A DNA stretch of 64,000 bases, taken from positions 930,001 to 994,000 of the forward strand of contig NC_014654.1 of assembly GCF_000166415.1 (NCBI RefSeq). The letters are read 5' to 3'. Each line of letters starts with the position of its first letter. The stretch's first letter is position 1. Source of the stretch: Halanaerobium hydrogeniformans (GTDB lineage Bacteria > Bacillota > Halanaerobiia > Halanaerobiales > Halanaerobiaceae). The notes below the pieces were generated by a model. It was not told the origin of the DNA, did no database searches, and was given only the letters and a program-made list of their open reading frames with translations. Positions 54,557-62,939 of this stretch are shown here, one piece after another. Position numbers and translations under genes: made by a program.

Positions 54557-55483
54557 TTGTTTAAAAATAAGCTTAAATTTCTCAAAGAGCAAAGTAAAGA
54601 TAAATACGGCTCTGCTAATTTTTACAGGGTTATTTTATTGGTTATTGCTTATTTTTATTTTGTTTCAGGACTTTTTTATTATAATATTCCCACTGGAGCG
54701 GATCCGATTCCACTTGCCCATCGGGGATTTATAATCTTTTTATCCATAATTTTATTTATCATATCTTACTTTAATGATTGGCTTAAAAGGAGACTTGAAA
54801 CAGCTTCTTATCTAATAGTTTATTCTGTTTTAGCCCATCTAGCCTATATTACATATTTTTATTCTTTTCAATATAATCTGGCTGTAGCATTGATTGGCTC
54901 AATGATAATTGCCAACCTCTTTTTTAAGGGAAATCAGGTTCTCCTTTACTGCAATGTTGCTCTGGCTCTTTTTGTGGGCTTAACCCTGCTTCTTGCAGAA
55001 GAGCTTTCGATCAGTTTTAGACTATATTATTTTGCCTTTTATTTAAGCTCAGCAGCATTTACTTCTATAGTTAGCTATCAAAAATTTAAAACAAGACAGC
55101 AGTTAGATAAACTGAATCAAGAGCAAAAAATACTTTTAAATAATACCGATACCCAAATCTGGTATCTTAAAGATTATGATAGTTATGGGAAGGTCAATCA
55201 GGCTCATGCAGATTTTTTAGGATATGAAAAAGAGGAAATTGAGAATAAAAAACTGGCTGATGTTCTTTCATTTGAAGAGGCAAAGATCTGTAGAAAAGGC
55301 AATAAAAAAGTTTTTGAAGATAAAAAGAAAAACAAGAGTGAAGAATGGGTAAAAAATCACAGGGGAGAAAGAAGACTTTTAAGTATTAGAAAAATTCCTA
55401 AAATAAATGAGCAAAATGAAGTAGAATTTGTAGTTTGCTCTGCCGAAGATATTACTAAAAAAAGGCAAGGGAAGAAAAACTAA
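54557..55483 (+). CDS. Membrane PAS sensor, 5' part of a frameshifted sensor gene
   Basis: This 308-residue product has six or so helices (about 20-175) and a PAS domain (about 195-300) ending in VCSAEDITKK. The PAS-type junction is then broken, the frame running into RQGKKN and a stop. In the -1 frame the sequence continues KKAREEKLKLTQFSVDNAPLGIFWI, the normal start of a second PAS domain. The break lies at an A7 tract (55457-55463). The TTG start at 54557 follows GAGAGGGAG. Alone it would be a sensor without output. Confidence 0.75.
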   Translation: MFKNKLKFLKEQSKDKYGSANFYRVILLVIAYFYFVSGLFYYNIPTGADPIPLAHRGFIIFLSIILFIISYFNDWLKRRLETASYLIVYSVLAHLAYITYFYSFQYNLAVALIGSMIIANLFFKGNQVLLYCNVALALFVGLTLLLAEELSISFRLYYFAFYLSSAAFTSIVSYQKFKTRQQLDKLNQEQKILLNNTDTQIWYLKDYDSYGKVNQAHADFLGYEKEEIENKKLADVLSFEEAKICRKGNKKVFEDKKKNKSEEWVKNHRGERRLLSIRKIPKINEQNEVEFVVCSAEDITKKRQGKKN

Positions 55484-55602
55484 AATTAACTCAATTTTCA
55501 GTTGACAATGCCCCTTTAGGCATATTCTGGATTAGTCCAGAAGGTAGTTTTGAATATGTTAATAAACAGGTCAGTGAAATTTTAGCTTATAGTTCTGATG
55601 AG

Positions 55603-56868
55603 TTGATCGGCAAAAAAATATTTGATATAGATATGAGTTATTTAAAAACTGAGCGAAAAAAAGATTGGGAAAATTTAAAAATACAAAAAACTGATATAAT
55701 CGAAAGTAAAGTTATAACTAAAAATTCGAAGCTAATTGATGTCGAAATTACAAGCAGGTATTTAGAACATAATAATAAAGAATATGAGTTAGCTTTTTTA
55801 AAAGATATTACTGAAAGAAAAGCAAAAGAAGAAGAGATTAAATATTTATCATATAAAGATAAACTTACTAACCTCTATAATCGAAGATTTTTTGAAGAAG
55901 AATTACAAAGACTTGATACAAAAAGACAGCTTCCGATAAGTATAATCATGGCTGATGTAAATGGTTTAAAAATTATAAATGATACCTTTGGCCATGATAA
56001 AGGAGATAAAATGCTGATCAAGGCTGCTAAAATATTAGATAATGTGGTTAGAAAAGAAGATATTTTAGCCAGGCATGGTGGAGATGAGTTTGTTATATTG
56101 TTACCACAGAGTGACCAAACAACAGCTGAAAAAATATTAAAAAGAATAAAAAAAGCGACTCAGAAAACAGAAAATGAGCAAATCCCCATCTCACTAAGTT
56201 TTGGTGTGGCTACTAAAACACAAAAATCAGAAAAGATCGAAGATATTCTAAAAAAAGCAGATGATGCAATGTATCAAAACAAGCTGCTCGAAGGCAAAAG
56301 TGCCAAAAATAAAATTATTCAGGGCTTGCTAAATACTTTAAGTGTTAAAAGTAGTGAGACTAAAGAACATGCTTTAAGAATGATTGAGTTGGCCCATGAT
56401 TTGGGAAAAGACAAGGGGCTGCCAAGTTCGGAATTAGACCGTTTATCTCTGCTGGCAGTATTACATGATATAGGGAAGGCTACTATTTCCGAAGAAATAT
56501 TAAGCAAAGCAGGTAAGCTAACAGATGAGGAATGGGAGATAATAAAAAAACATCCGGAGATAGGCAGTAGAATAGCTGCTTCTACCAAAGAATTCGCCTT
56601 GATTGCAGAAGAGATATTAGCTCATCATGAAAATTGGGATGGCTCTGGTTATCCCAGAGAGCTGGAAAAAGAAGATATTCCCTATTTAGCAAGAATAATT
56701 GCAATCGCAGATGCTTATGATGTGATGACCAATGAAAGGCCATATAGTGCTGCTATTTCTCAAAAAGAGGCTTTAGCAGAAATAGAAAGCTGTTCAGGAA
56801 GTCAGTTTGATCCAGAATTAGCCAAAGCTTTTATAAAAATGATTAGATCTTTAAAAAAAGAGCCTTAA
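55603..56868 (+). CDS. PAS-GGDEF-HD-GYP protein, 3' part of the frameshifted sensor gene
   Basis: From the first TTG in this frame 421 residues can be read, but the open frame and the PAS domain extend back to about 55459 without any ATG, GTG or TTG, so this start is nominal. Domains: the rest of PAS, GGDEF (about 85-245; LYNRRFFEEEL, DVNGLKIINDTFGHDKGD, HGGDEFVILLP) and HD-GYP (about 255-415; LHDIGKA, AHHENWDGSGYP). Both the cyclic-di-GMP synthase and hydrolase motifs are intact. With the upstream part it would form one protein of about 770 residues. Confidence 0.75.
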   Translation: MIGKKIFDIDMSYLKTERKKDWENLKIQKTDIIESKVITKNSKLIDVEITSRYLEHNNKEYELAFLKDITERKAKEEEIKYLSYKDKLTNLYNRRFFEEELQRLDTKRQLPISIIMADVNGLKIINDTFGHDKGDKMLIKAAKILDNVVRKEDILARHGGDEFVILLPQSDQTTAEKILKRIKKATQKTENEQIPISLSFGVATKTQKSEKIEDILKKADDAMYQNKLLEGKSAKNKIIQGLLNTLSVKSSETKEHALRMIELAHDLGKDKGLPSSELDRLSLLAVLHDIGKATISEEILSKAGKLTDEEWEIIKKHPEIGSRIAASTKEFALIAEEILAHHENWDGSGYPRELEKEDIPYLARIIAIADAYDVMTNERPYSAAISQKEALAEIESCSGSQFDPELAKAFIKMIRSLKKEP

Positions 56869-56882
56869 AAGGTTCTTTTTTT
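56856..56882 (+). terminator. Terminator overlapping the stop of the GGDEF/HD-GYP gene
   Basis: AAAAGAGCCTT (56856-56866) pairs with AAGGTTCTTTT (56869-56879) around the stop codon, running into a T tract. Confidence 0.7.
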
Positions 56883-56992
56883 AATCTAAAATAGCTAAAT
56901 TTAGCTGATTTAAAAGCAGGTAAATAGCTAAAAATGGTTAATATATAATATAAGCCTATTATCGGCTAAGCTTTAAAACCGGGAGGAATTTG

Positions 56993-58072
56993 ATGCAGAA
57001 TCTAAATTTAAATACCATAATTTTTAATAATACTATACTCAATTATTTAAGAGCATTTATTTTTATTATAAGTGTATATTTATTAATCAAATTATTTGAT
57101 AAATTTTTACTTGATAGAGTCAACATATTCATTGATAAATTTTCTCATTCATTTGCTGAGCTACTTAAAAAACTGATCAAAAAGAGGCTTTATCCATTAT
57201 TATATTTCTTGACAGTATATATAGCTTTCAATCAATTAAGAACTATAGATGTGCTAGATACCGTTATTACTGCTGTGCTAATGATCTTAACTGTATTTTT
57301 TGCAGTTTTAATTATTCAGGATATTATTACATATCTCTTAAGAAAACACTGGGAGAAAAAAGAAAGAAGTACAGAAGAAAATAATATTCTCACAATAACT
57401 TTATTTATAATTAAAGCGATTATCTGGATCGTTGCCTTTTTATTCATTCTGGATAATTTAAATATTGAGATTACAGGTCTTGTAACCGGTCTGGGTATCG
57501 GTGGTATTGCTATTGCTTTTGCAGCCCAGAATATTTTAAATGATCTCTTTAATTATTTTACTATTTATTTTGATAAACCTTTTGATGTAGGGGACTATAT
57601 AGTGATTAGTGATTATAGAGGTACGATTGAGCATATTGGGATCAAAACAACTCGTTTAAGAAGCATAAGTGGAGAAGAATTAATCATTTCTAATACCGAT
57701 TTAGTTAACTCAAGGATCAACAATCTCAAGCGAATGCAGAGAAGAAGGATTAACTTCAACTTTGGAATAGAATATGGAACTCCTTTAGAAAAAATAAAGC
57801 AGATTCCTGGAATCGTTGAAGAAATAATTAAGGCTGAAGATAAGACCGAATTTGATCGAGCTCATTTTGAAGCATATGGAGATTTTTCGCTAAAATTTCA
57901 GGTGGTCTTTTTTGTTCAGAGCCGGGAATATAGGGTGTATATGGATATCCAGCAGAATATAAACTACAAATTAAATGAAAAATTTAATGAGCTAGGAATC
58001 AACTTTGCCTTCCCCACTCAAACTATTCATTTACAGGATGGTGGTAAAAATAATGATAATAGCAAGCTGTAA
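56993..58072 (+). CDS. Small-conductance mechanosensitive channel (MscS family)
   Basis: The 359-residue protein has about four to five helices. The pore helix is GLVTGLGIGGIAIAFAAQNILNDLFNYFTIYFDKPFDVGDYI, the MscS hallmark (about 160-200), with a cytoplasmic beta/alpha domain after it. It opens under membrane tension to release solutes after osmotic down-shock, which suits a halophile. ATG 56993 follows GGGAGGA. The last 20 bases overlap the DUF503 gene. Confidence 0.92.
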   Translation: MQNLNLNTIIFNNTILNYLRAFIFIISVYLLIKLFDKFLLDRVNIFIDKFSHSFAELLKKLIKKRLYPLLYFLTVYIAFNQLRTIDVLDTVITAVLMILTVFFAVLIIQDIITYLLRKHWEKKERSTEENNILTITLFIIKAIIWIVAFLFILDNLNIEITGLVTGLGIGGIAIAFAAQNILNDLFNYFTIYFDKPFDVGDYIVISDYRGTIEHIGIKTTRLRSISGEELIISNTDLVNSRINNLKRMQRRRINFNFGIEYGTPLEKIKQIPGIVEEIIKAEDKTEFDRAHFEAYGDFSLKFQVVFFVQSREYRVYMDIQQNINYKLNEKFNELGINFAFPTQTIHLQDGGKNNDNSKL

Positions 58073-58337
58073 ACTTAAATTATATCTACCAGGGCTTAGT
58101 TCTCTAAAAGATAAAAGGCATATAATTAAAAGTCTGCTGCAGAAAAGCAAAAATAAATTTAATGTTGCTGCAGCAGAGCTCGAATCTCAAGATTATTTAC
58201 AGACTGCTGTGATAGGAGTTGTTACAGTTGGAAATGATTATCGCTATCTACAGAGTATAATGGATAAATATTTAGATTTTATAGATACTTTTCATGAATT
58301 TTCAGTTGATGACTATGAGGTAAATATCAGCAGATAG
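58053..58337 (+). CDS. DUF503 (YlxP-like) protein
   Basis: The 94-residue protein matches DUF503: KLKLYLPGLSSLKDKRHIIKSLLQKSKNKFNVAAAELES and QTAVIGVVTVGNDYRYLQSIMDKYLDFID-type sequence. YlxP is usually near ribosome maturation genes (infB, rbfA); here it follows the MscS gene. The molecular role is not established. ATG 58053 follows GGATGGTGG within the mscS end. It converges with the chromate transporter gene, four bases apart. Confidence 0.85.
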   Translation: MIIASCKLKLYLPGLSSLKDKRHIIKSLLQKSKNKFNVAAAELESQDYLQTAVIGVVTVGNDYRYLQSIMDKYLDFIDTFHEFSVDDYEVNISR

Positions 58338-58341
58338 CTTT

Positions 58342-58905
58342 TTAGAATTTGAAAACGATTCCAATTAAAGCAGAAGCCAAAATATATATAATTGGATGTT
58401 TTTTAAATTTCCGGATCGCTAAAAATATTAGCAGTAATAATATGATTCCCTTTAAATCTAAAAAACTTAAAATTTCTAAATCGGTGTTAAGTTTATCGAA
58501 ATGAAAGATTTGTCCTCTGCTGAGCTGAAAAGCTGCAGAAGCAATTAGTCCGGCAACAGCAGGTCTAATTCCGACAAAGGCAGATTTAACAAGAGGATGA
58601 TTATTAAACTCTTTAAAGTAATGAGCAATAATTGAAATAATAATAATTGATGGGGCAGCGAGTCCAATTGTGGCGATAACTCCTCCCATAATACCAGCAG
58701 TATTATAACCTATAAAGGTGGCTGTGTTAATACCAATTGCACCTGGAGTTGATTCTGAAACTGCAATCATATTTAGCAGTTCTTCAGAGGTTATCCAGCC
58801 ATATTTTACTATTAGTTCCTGTAAAAAGGGGAGGGCAGCTAAGCCTCCACCGAGGGCGAAAAGACCTACTTTAAAAAATTCTAAAAATAATATTATGTAA
58901 ATCAT
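58342..58905 (-). CDS. Chromate transporter, half-size (CHR domain)
   Basis: This 187-residue membrane protein has the CHR signature FALGGGLAALPFLQ near residue 16 and ESTPGAIGINTATFIGYNTAG near 50. Full-size ChrA contains two such halves; in Firmicutes they are often two proteins that form an antiparallel pair. Chromate or sulfate export is inferred from the family. It lies 26 bases after the other half on the same strand. ATG has AGAAAGAAGG upstream. Confidence 0.9.
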   Translation of the reverse strand: MIYIILFLEFFKVGLFALGGGLAALPFLQELIVKYGWITSEELLNMIAVSESTPGAIGINTATFIGYNTAGIMGGVIATIGLAAPSIIIISIIAHYFKEFNNHPLVKSAFVGIRPAVAGLIASAAFQLSRGQIFHFDKLNTDLEILSFLDLKGIILLLLIFLAIRKFKKHPIIYILASALIGIVFKF

Positions 58906-58931
58906 TAAAATTGACCTTCTTTCTTGAAAAT

Positions 58932-59507
58932 TTAGTTTTTATTATTTTTATATTCTTTAACACTTTTTTTGAATTCACCTCTAAACCTTTGAATAATTAT
59001 ACCACTTATTGCAGAGGCTAAGATTACAAAAACTGGTGAAACCCTTAATAAGGCAAGTAATATAAAAGCCAGAACAAAAATCAATAAACTTATTTTACTT
59101 TTATCAGACTTATTCCACATTTTTATCACTATGTCTATTATAAGTGCTACAACAGCAATCTGAATTGCAGAAAAAGCATGCTGGAATAACTCTATTTCTT
59201 GAAAACGACTAAAATAGCTGGCAATAATTGTAATAATAATTAAAGAAGGCATAATAAAGCCTGATGTAGCAGCTAAAGCACCCTTAATTCCTTTTAGATT
59301 ATAGCCGGTCATAGTAGCAGTATTAACTGCGATTATTCCCGGTGTGCTTTGACCAATCGCATAATAATCAAGGATATCACTTTCTGTGATCCAGTTTAGA
59401 TTATCGACCAGTTCTCTTTTGATTATTGGCAGCATGGCATAGCCACCACCAAAAGTAAATAAACCTATTTTAAAAAATATAAAAAATATTTTAAATATCT
59501 CTTTCAT
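58932..59507 (-). CDS. Chromate transporter, half-size (CHR domain)
   Basis: This 191-residue membrane protein has FTFGGGYAMLPIIKRELV near residue 18 and IGQSTPGIIAVNTATMTGYNLKG near 50, parallel to the motifs in the following gene. The two share clear sequence similarity and probably form a heterodimeric transporter. ATG 59507 was chosen because AGGTGGTGG lies just upstream; the in-frame codon at 59519 sits inside that site. Confidence 0.9.
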   Translation of the reverse strand: MKEIFKIFFIFFKIGLFTFGGGYAMLPIIKRELVDNLNWITESDILDYYAIGQSTPGIIAVNTATMTGYNLKGIKGALAATSGFIMPSLIIITIIASYFSRFQEIELFQHAFSAIQIAVVALIIDIVIKMWNKSDKSKISLLIFVLAFILLALLRVSPVFVILASAISGIIIQRFRGEFKKSVKEYKNNKN

Positions 59508-59686
59508 CTTTACCACCACCTGAGCTAAAATAATATTTCAAAATATATTATAAAAGAATTCGCTCTTTATTATAACATATTAATTATATTTTATCTAAAT
59601 TATATGATATCAATTAACCTGACCGGAACATTTTCTTTGCTTTAAAAATAAAGTAATTACTTTAAAGAGAAAAGAGGTGTAAAAAA

Positions 59687-60091
59687 TTGAAAAAAAATCT
59701 AAATATATTGATATCTTTTTTAATGATTTTCTTTTTGAGTGCTGTATTAAATACTGCTGCAGTAGAAGCGGTTGAATTGGAATTTGAAGAAAAACACTTT
59801 ATGATCATGCCTCAACAACTCGATGAATCAACTTTATTTGTGGTCGATGAATTAGCAGATGAACTTGATATTAATCTTTATCAGCTTGAAGCAGAAAGAT
59901 TCTTATTGATTTCTGGAGGTAGGTTTTATTTATTAAATGTCAATAGTAATATATTAGAAACTGAGGCTGGAGATTATGAAATGCCGACAGAAGTACTGTT
60001 TGTTAATAACAAATTATTGGCTCCTCTTTATATAATAGAACTTTTAGCCGGTTTAGAGCTAAGTGAATATGGGATAATAACAACCGAATAG
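59687..60091 (+). CDS. Secreted copper-amine-oxidase-N-like (stalk) domain protein
   Basis: The 134-residue protein has a signal peptide (about 1-28) and one small beta-rich domain. The pattern EMPTEVLFVNNKLLAPLYIIELLAGLEL resembles the PF07833 stalk domain found in many surface proteins of Firmicutes. No enzymatic motif is present. The start is TTG behind AAAGAGGTG. Exact function is unknown; a surface or periplasmic binding role is inferred. Confidence 0.65.
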   Translation: MKKNLNILISFLMIFFLSAVLNTAAVEAVELEFEEKHFMIMPQQLDESTLFVVDELADELDINLYQLEAERFLLISGGRFYLLNVNSNILETEAGDYEMPTEVLFVNNKLLAPLYIIELLAGLELSEYGIITTE

Positions 60092-60196
60092 TGCACTTTG
60101 ACAGTGCTTTTAAAGGAGATTAATAATTTTTGTAGAAATATCTATATAGTAGAAAATAAAAAATCTATAGTCTTTTTGAGGAAGGGGGGAGTTATA

Positions 60197-60268
60197 ATGG
60201 CAGAAATAGTAGGAATTATAGTAATAGTTTGGGCATTAGTTTACTTTTTTGATAGAATGGCTCCCTAA
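60197..60268 (+). CDS. 23-residue single-helix membrane peptide
   Basis: A very short ORF begins at ATG 60197 right behind an exceptionally strong GGGGGGAG site. It encodes a hydrophobic helix (about 4-17) followed by FFDRMAP, and a 12-bp-stem hairpin lies 13 bases after the stop. The combination of ribosome site, clean helix and downstream hairpin suggests a real small membrane protein. I do not recognise a family. Confidence 0.55.
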   Translation: MAEIVGIIVIVWALVYFFDRMAP

Positions 60269-60281
60269 TACTGAATTTAAA

Positions 60282-60309
60282 AGGGAGAAATATAAAAATA
60301 TTTCTCCCT
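60282..60309 (+). terminator. Hairpin after the 23-residue ORF
   Basis: Perfect 12-bp arms AGGGAGAAATAT and ATATTTCTCCCT enclose an AAAA loop. The tail GCTATTATTTTGC is only partly T-rich, so termination may be weak. Confidence 0.55.
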
Positions 60310-60398
60310 GCTATTATTTTGCAGCAGGAATAACTATTAATTTCCAGAATATAAAATATATAGAGTATAAAAAGCAGTAATATTTAAAGGAGTAATTT

Positions 60399-61460
60399 AT
60401 GCAAATTTTTTTTAATAAAATCAAAGTCATTTCATTGATTATTTTAAAAGATCTTAAAGAATCTTTGAAAAATAGAACAGCAATTATGATAATTTTACTA
60501 CCACTTTTTGCATCTTTAATGTTTTCGCTTGTTAGTGGAGAACAGCTGATGAGAAACTTTAATTTAGGTATTAGTGGTGAAGGTTCAGAAGAAATTGCAG
60601 CTTTTATAGATGATAATTTTCAAAATTTTAATGTAAATAAATATTCTGAAGCAGAAGCAGGCAGGCAGGATACAGCTTCAGGTAATATTGATGCAGCTTT
60701 AATATATTATCAGGATAGAGAAAATATAGAAGACCGGTATCAAATTTACCTTGACAGCAGGGATACAATTAATTTTTTTATTTTAAGAGAAAATATTTCA
60801 CAGATTTTAAGTTCATATCATAGACTTGATCAGGGACCTCAATTCAACTTTGAAAGTGCAGCTGAATTTGAAGCAGCAAGTGCTATTTTACCGGTCTGGT
60901 TAACTGTAACAATAACGATGATTGGTTTAATGCTTATTTCAGGTTCGCTTTCTGAGGAAAAGGATAACTATACCCTGGCAGCTTTAATGGTTACAAAACT
61001 TAAAGCATCTGATATAATAATAGCTAAGAGCCTTTTTGCACTCGTTTTAACTTTAATAACTTCTGTTTTAATGGGAGCTTTAAATGGTGTTTTGGTACTT
61101 TCATTTAACCGTTTATTACTTTCACTTTTTATAATAACCATTGCTTCTTTTGTTTTCAGTGGTTTAGGTCTAATAATAAGTATCTTTACAAATTCTCAGG
61201 CTTCAGCTAGATCAATTTCTACAGTTATCTATTTTCCTATAATTTTTCCGGCTTTAGTAGCAGATGTATCTCCTTTAACTCAGAGGCTGGCCCTGTTTTT
61301 TCCGTCACATTATCTTTATCGGGCTTTAGACAAAACTTTAGTTTATCAAGGAGCAAATATCAATCTTTTTATTGAAATAACAGCATTAACTCTTTTTGCC
61401 CTACTATTTTATATTATAATATATGTTTATTTAAGAAAGGCTGATTCATTTGTTGAATAA
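60399..61460 (+). CDS. ABC-2 type permease (NatB-like)
   Basis: The 353-residue protein has one N-terminal helix (about 25-48), an outer loop of about 120 residues, and five or more helices from about 165 (SGSLSEEKDNYTLAALMVTKLKASDIIIAKSLFALV), the ABC-2 signature region. The layout resembles NatB/YhgE-type exporters. It pairs with the ATPase two genes downstream, and the intervening secreted protein overlaps its end by 11 bases. Confidence 0.85.
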   Translation: MQIFFNKIKVISLIILKDLKESLKNRTAIMIILLPLFASLMFSLVSGEQLMRNFNLGISGEGSEEIAAFIDDNFQNFNVNKYSEAEAGRQDTASGNIDAALIYYQDRENIEDRYQIYLDSRDTINFFILRENISQILSSYHRLDQGPQFNFESAAEFEAASAILPVWLTVTITMIGLMLISGSLSEEKDNYTLAALMVTKLKASDIIIAKSLFALVLTLITSVLMGALNGVLVLSFNRLLLSLFIITIASFVFSGLGLIISIFTNSQASARSISTVIYFPIIFPALVADVSPLTQRLALFFPSHYLYRALDKTLVYQGANINLFIEITALTLFALLFYIIIYVYLRKADSFVE

Positions 61461-61968
61461 AAATTATAAGTGGAAAATATTTTCTTTGTTGGTATTGACG
61501 ATTTTAATTTTTTCTTTTACCCAAAGTACTGAGGCAGGTTATTTTGCTAATCCGGTAGAATTTGGCGAATATATCTATGACAATTATGCTCAAGAAAATT
61601 TCAAAGAAGTTTATGATAATTTTGCAGATGAATTAAAAATAATTTTGAGCAGTGATGAATATATTGAATTTCAACAGGATAATTTCGAAAAATATGAGCT
61701 TGAATATACTGATATTGAAGTAACTAATCCTGAGGAAATTTCTTATCAAGAGTTTAAAAAAGAATTTCCTTTTCTAGAAGATGAAGGTACTTTTTATACA
61801 GTTGAAGTTTCATATTTAATCAAGTTTAGGCGTTTAGGTAGTCGGGAAAGAGAATCTGATAAATTGATCTATTTAAGAGAGAAAGATGATCATTTTGAAT
61901 TGTTTTGGGATCCGGAACCTATTTTAGATGATCTGAGTCCGGAAAGTGTGGCCGAGGATAATGGTTGA
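61450..61968 (+). CDS. Exported small protein between the ABC-2 permease and ATPase
   Basis: The 172-residue protein has a signal peptide or anchor (about 8-29) and an acidic soluble part. The pattern YDNFADELKIILSSDEYIEFQQDNFE, followed by a beta-rich half ending ELFWDPEPIL, recalls NTF2-like/DUF3887 accessory proteins, but I cannot assign it firmly. It starts at one of two adjacent TTG codons (61450 or 61453) inside the permease gene end and overlaps the ATPase start by 8 bases, so it belongs to the same export system. Confidence 0.6.
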   Translation: MLNKNYKWKIFSLLVLTILIFSFTQSTEAGYFANPVEFGEYIYDNYAQENFKEVYDNFADELKIILSSDEYIEFQQDNFEKYELEYTDIEVTNPEEISYQEFKKEFPFLEDEGTFYTVEVSYLIKFRRLGSRERESDKLIYLREKDDHFELFWDPEPILDDLSPESVAEDNG

Positions 61969-62890
61969 TGATTATATCTTAGAGATCAAAGATCTCAAAA
62001 AAAGTTTCGGCAGCTTTGAAGCTTTAAAAGGTATTGATTTAAAGGTTAATAAAGGTGAAATCATTGGGCTCTTAGGACCAAATGGAGCTGGAAAAACAAC
62101 AACTATTAAAATTATTATCGGACTTTTAAAAGCAGATAGTGGAGAGATCAATATTTTTAGCGAAAATATAATATCTGGGCTGCCCGGTTGGATTAAAGAA
62201 AAAATAGGAGTTGTTTTTGAAGAAAGCAATTTGTATCATCGGCTTAGTGCTTATGATAACCTGATTTTTTTTGCCAGAATAAATAATGTTAAAAAAGCTA
62301 AGGTTGAAGAGCTTTTAAAGGAATATAAATTATTTGATGTTCGCAAAAAAGCTGTCAAAAACTTTTCTAAAGGTATGAAAAAAAGGTTGATGATCTGTCG
62401 TTCTCTTTTAGCAGAACCAGAAATATTAATCCTTGATGAAGCAACTGGAGGTCTTGATCCAATTTCTGCAGAAATAATAAGAAAAAAGATTTCTCAATTA
62501 AAAAATGAGGGTAAAACTGTTTTATTAAGTACTCATTATTTAGAAGAAGCTGATCGCCTCTGTGATAGAGTAGCTTTTATAAATAAGGGAAATCTGATTG
62601 CACTGGATAAACCATCGATCTTTAAAGATAATTTACAACAGGATTTTTTAGAACTGATTTTTGCTTATGATCCTTTTTCTTTAAATAAAAAAAGTTTAAA
62701 AAGGCAGTTAGAAGTTTTGCTTAAAAAAGGTGAAGAATTCAAAATTGAAGAAGACAACTTTTATCTTAAGCTATTTGTTGAGGAGAATCTTTTTAAAAGG
62801 CTAAATCAGATTACTGACCAATACAAATTAGTTGATCTTAAAAATAGAGAAGGAGACCTACAGGAAGTTTTTAAACAGATTAATTCTTAG
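61961..62890 (+). CDS. ABC exporter ATP-binding protein (NatA-like)
   Basis: The 309-residue ATPase has Walker A GPNGAGKTT, the Q-loop region VVFEESNLYHRLSAYDNL, signature FSKGMKKRL, Walker B ILILDEATGGLDP and switch His in STHYLEEADRL. The signature SKGMK in place of SGGQ is common in ABC-2 drug or lipid exporters. A C-terminal domain (about 215-309) is typical for these. It pairs with the permease at 60399. ATG 61961 overlaps the preceding gene. Confidence 0.9.
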   Translation: MVDDYILEIKDLKKSFGSFEALKGIDLKVNKGEIIGLLGPNGAGKTTTIKIIIGLLKADSGEINIFSENIISGLPGWIKEKIGVVFEESNLYHRLSAYDNLIFFARINNVKKAKVEELLKEYKLFDVRKKAVKNFSKGMKKRLMICRSLLAEPEILILDEATGGLDPISAEIIRKKISQLKNEGKTVLLSTHYLEEADRLCDRVAFINKGNLIALDKPSIFKDNLQQDFLELIFAYDPFSLNKKSLKRQLEVLLKKGEEFKIEEDNFYLKLFVEENLFKRLNQITDQYKLVDLKNREGDLQEVFKQINS

Positions 62891-62939
62891 CCTCCTTATA
62901 ATATACTGTTTTAAATTTTTTAAAAAAGAGGTTTTTAAA

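Noticed and set aside
55456-55466. Programmed -1 ribosomal frameshift at the A7 tract
   Set aside because: In the zero frame the codons are AAA AAA AGG, not the A-AAA-AAG heptamer, and no clear downstream stem or upstream Shine-Dalgarno stimulator was seen. Slippage or mutation is more likely.
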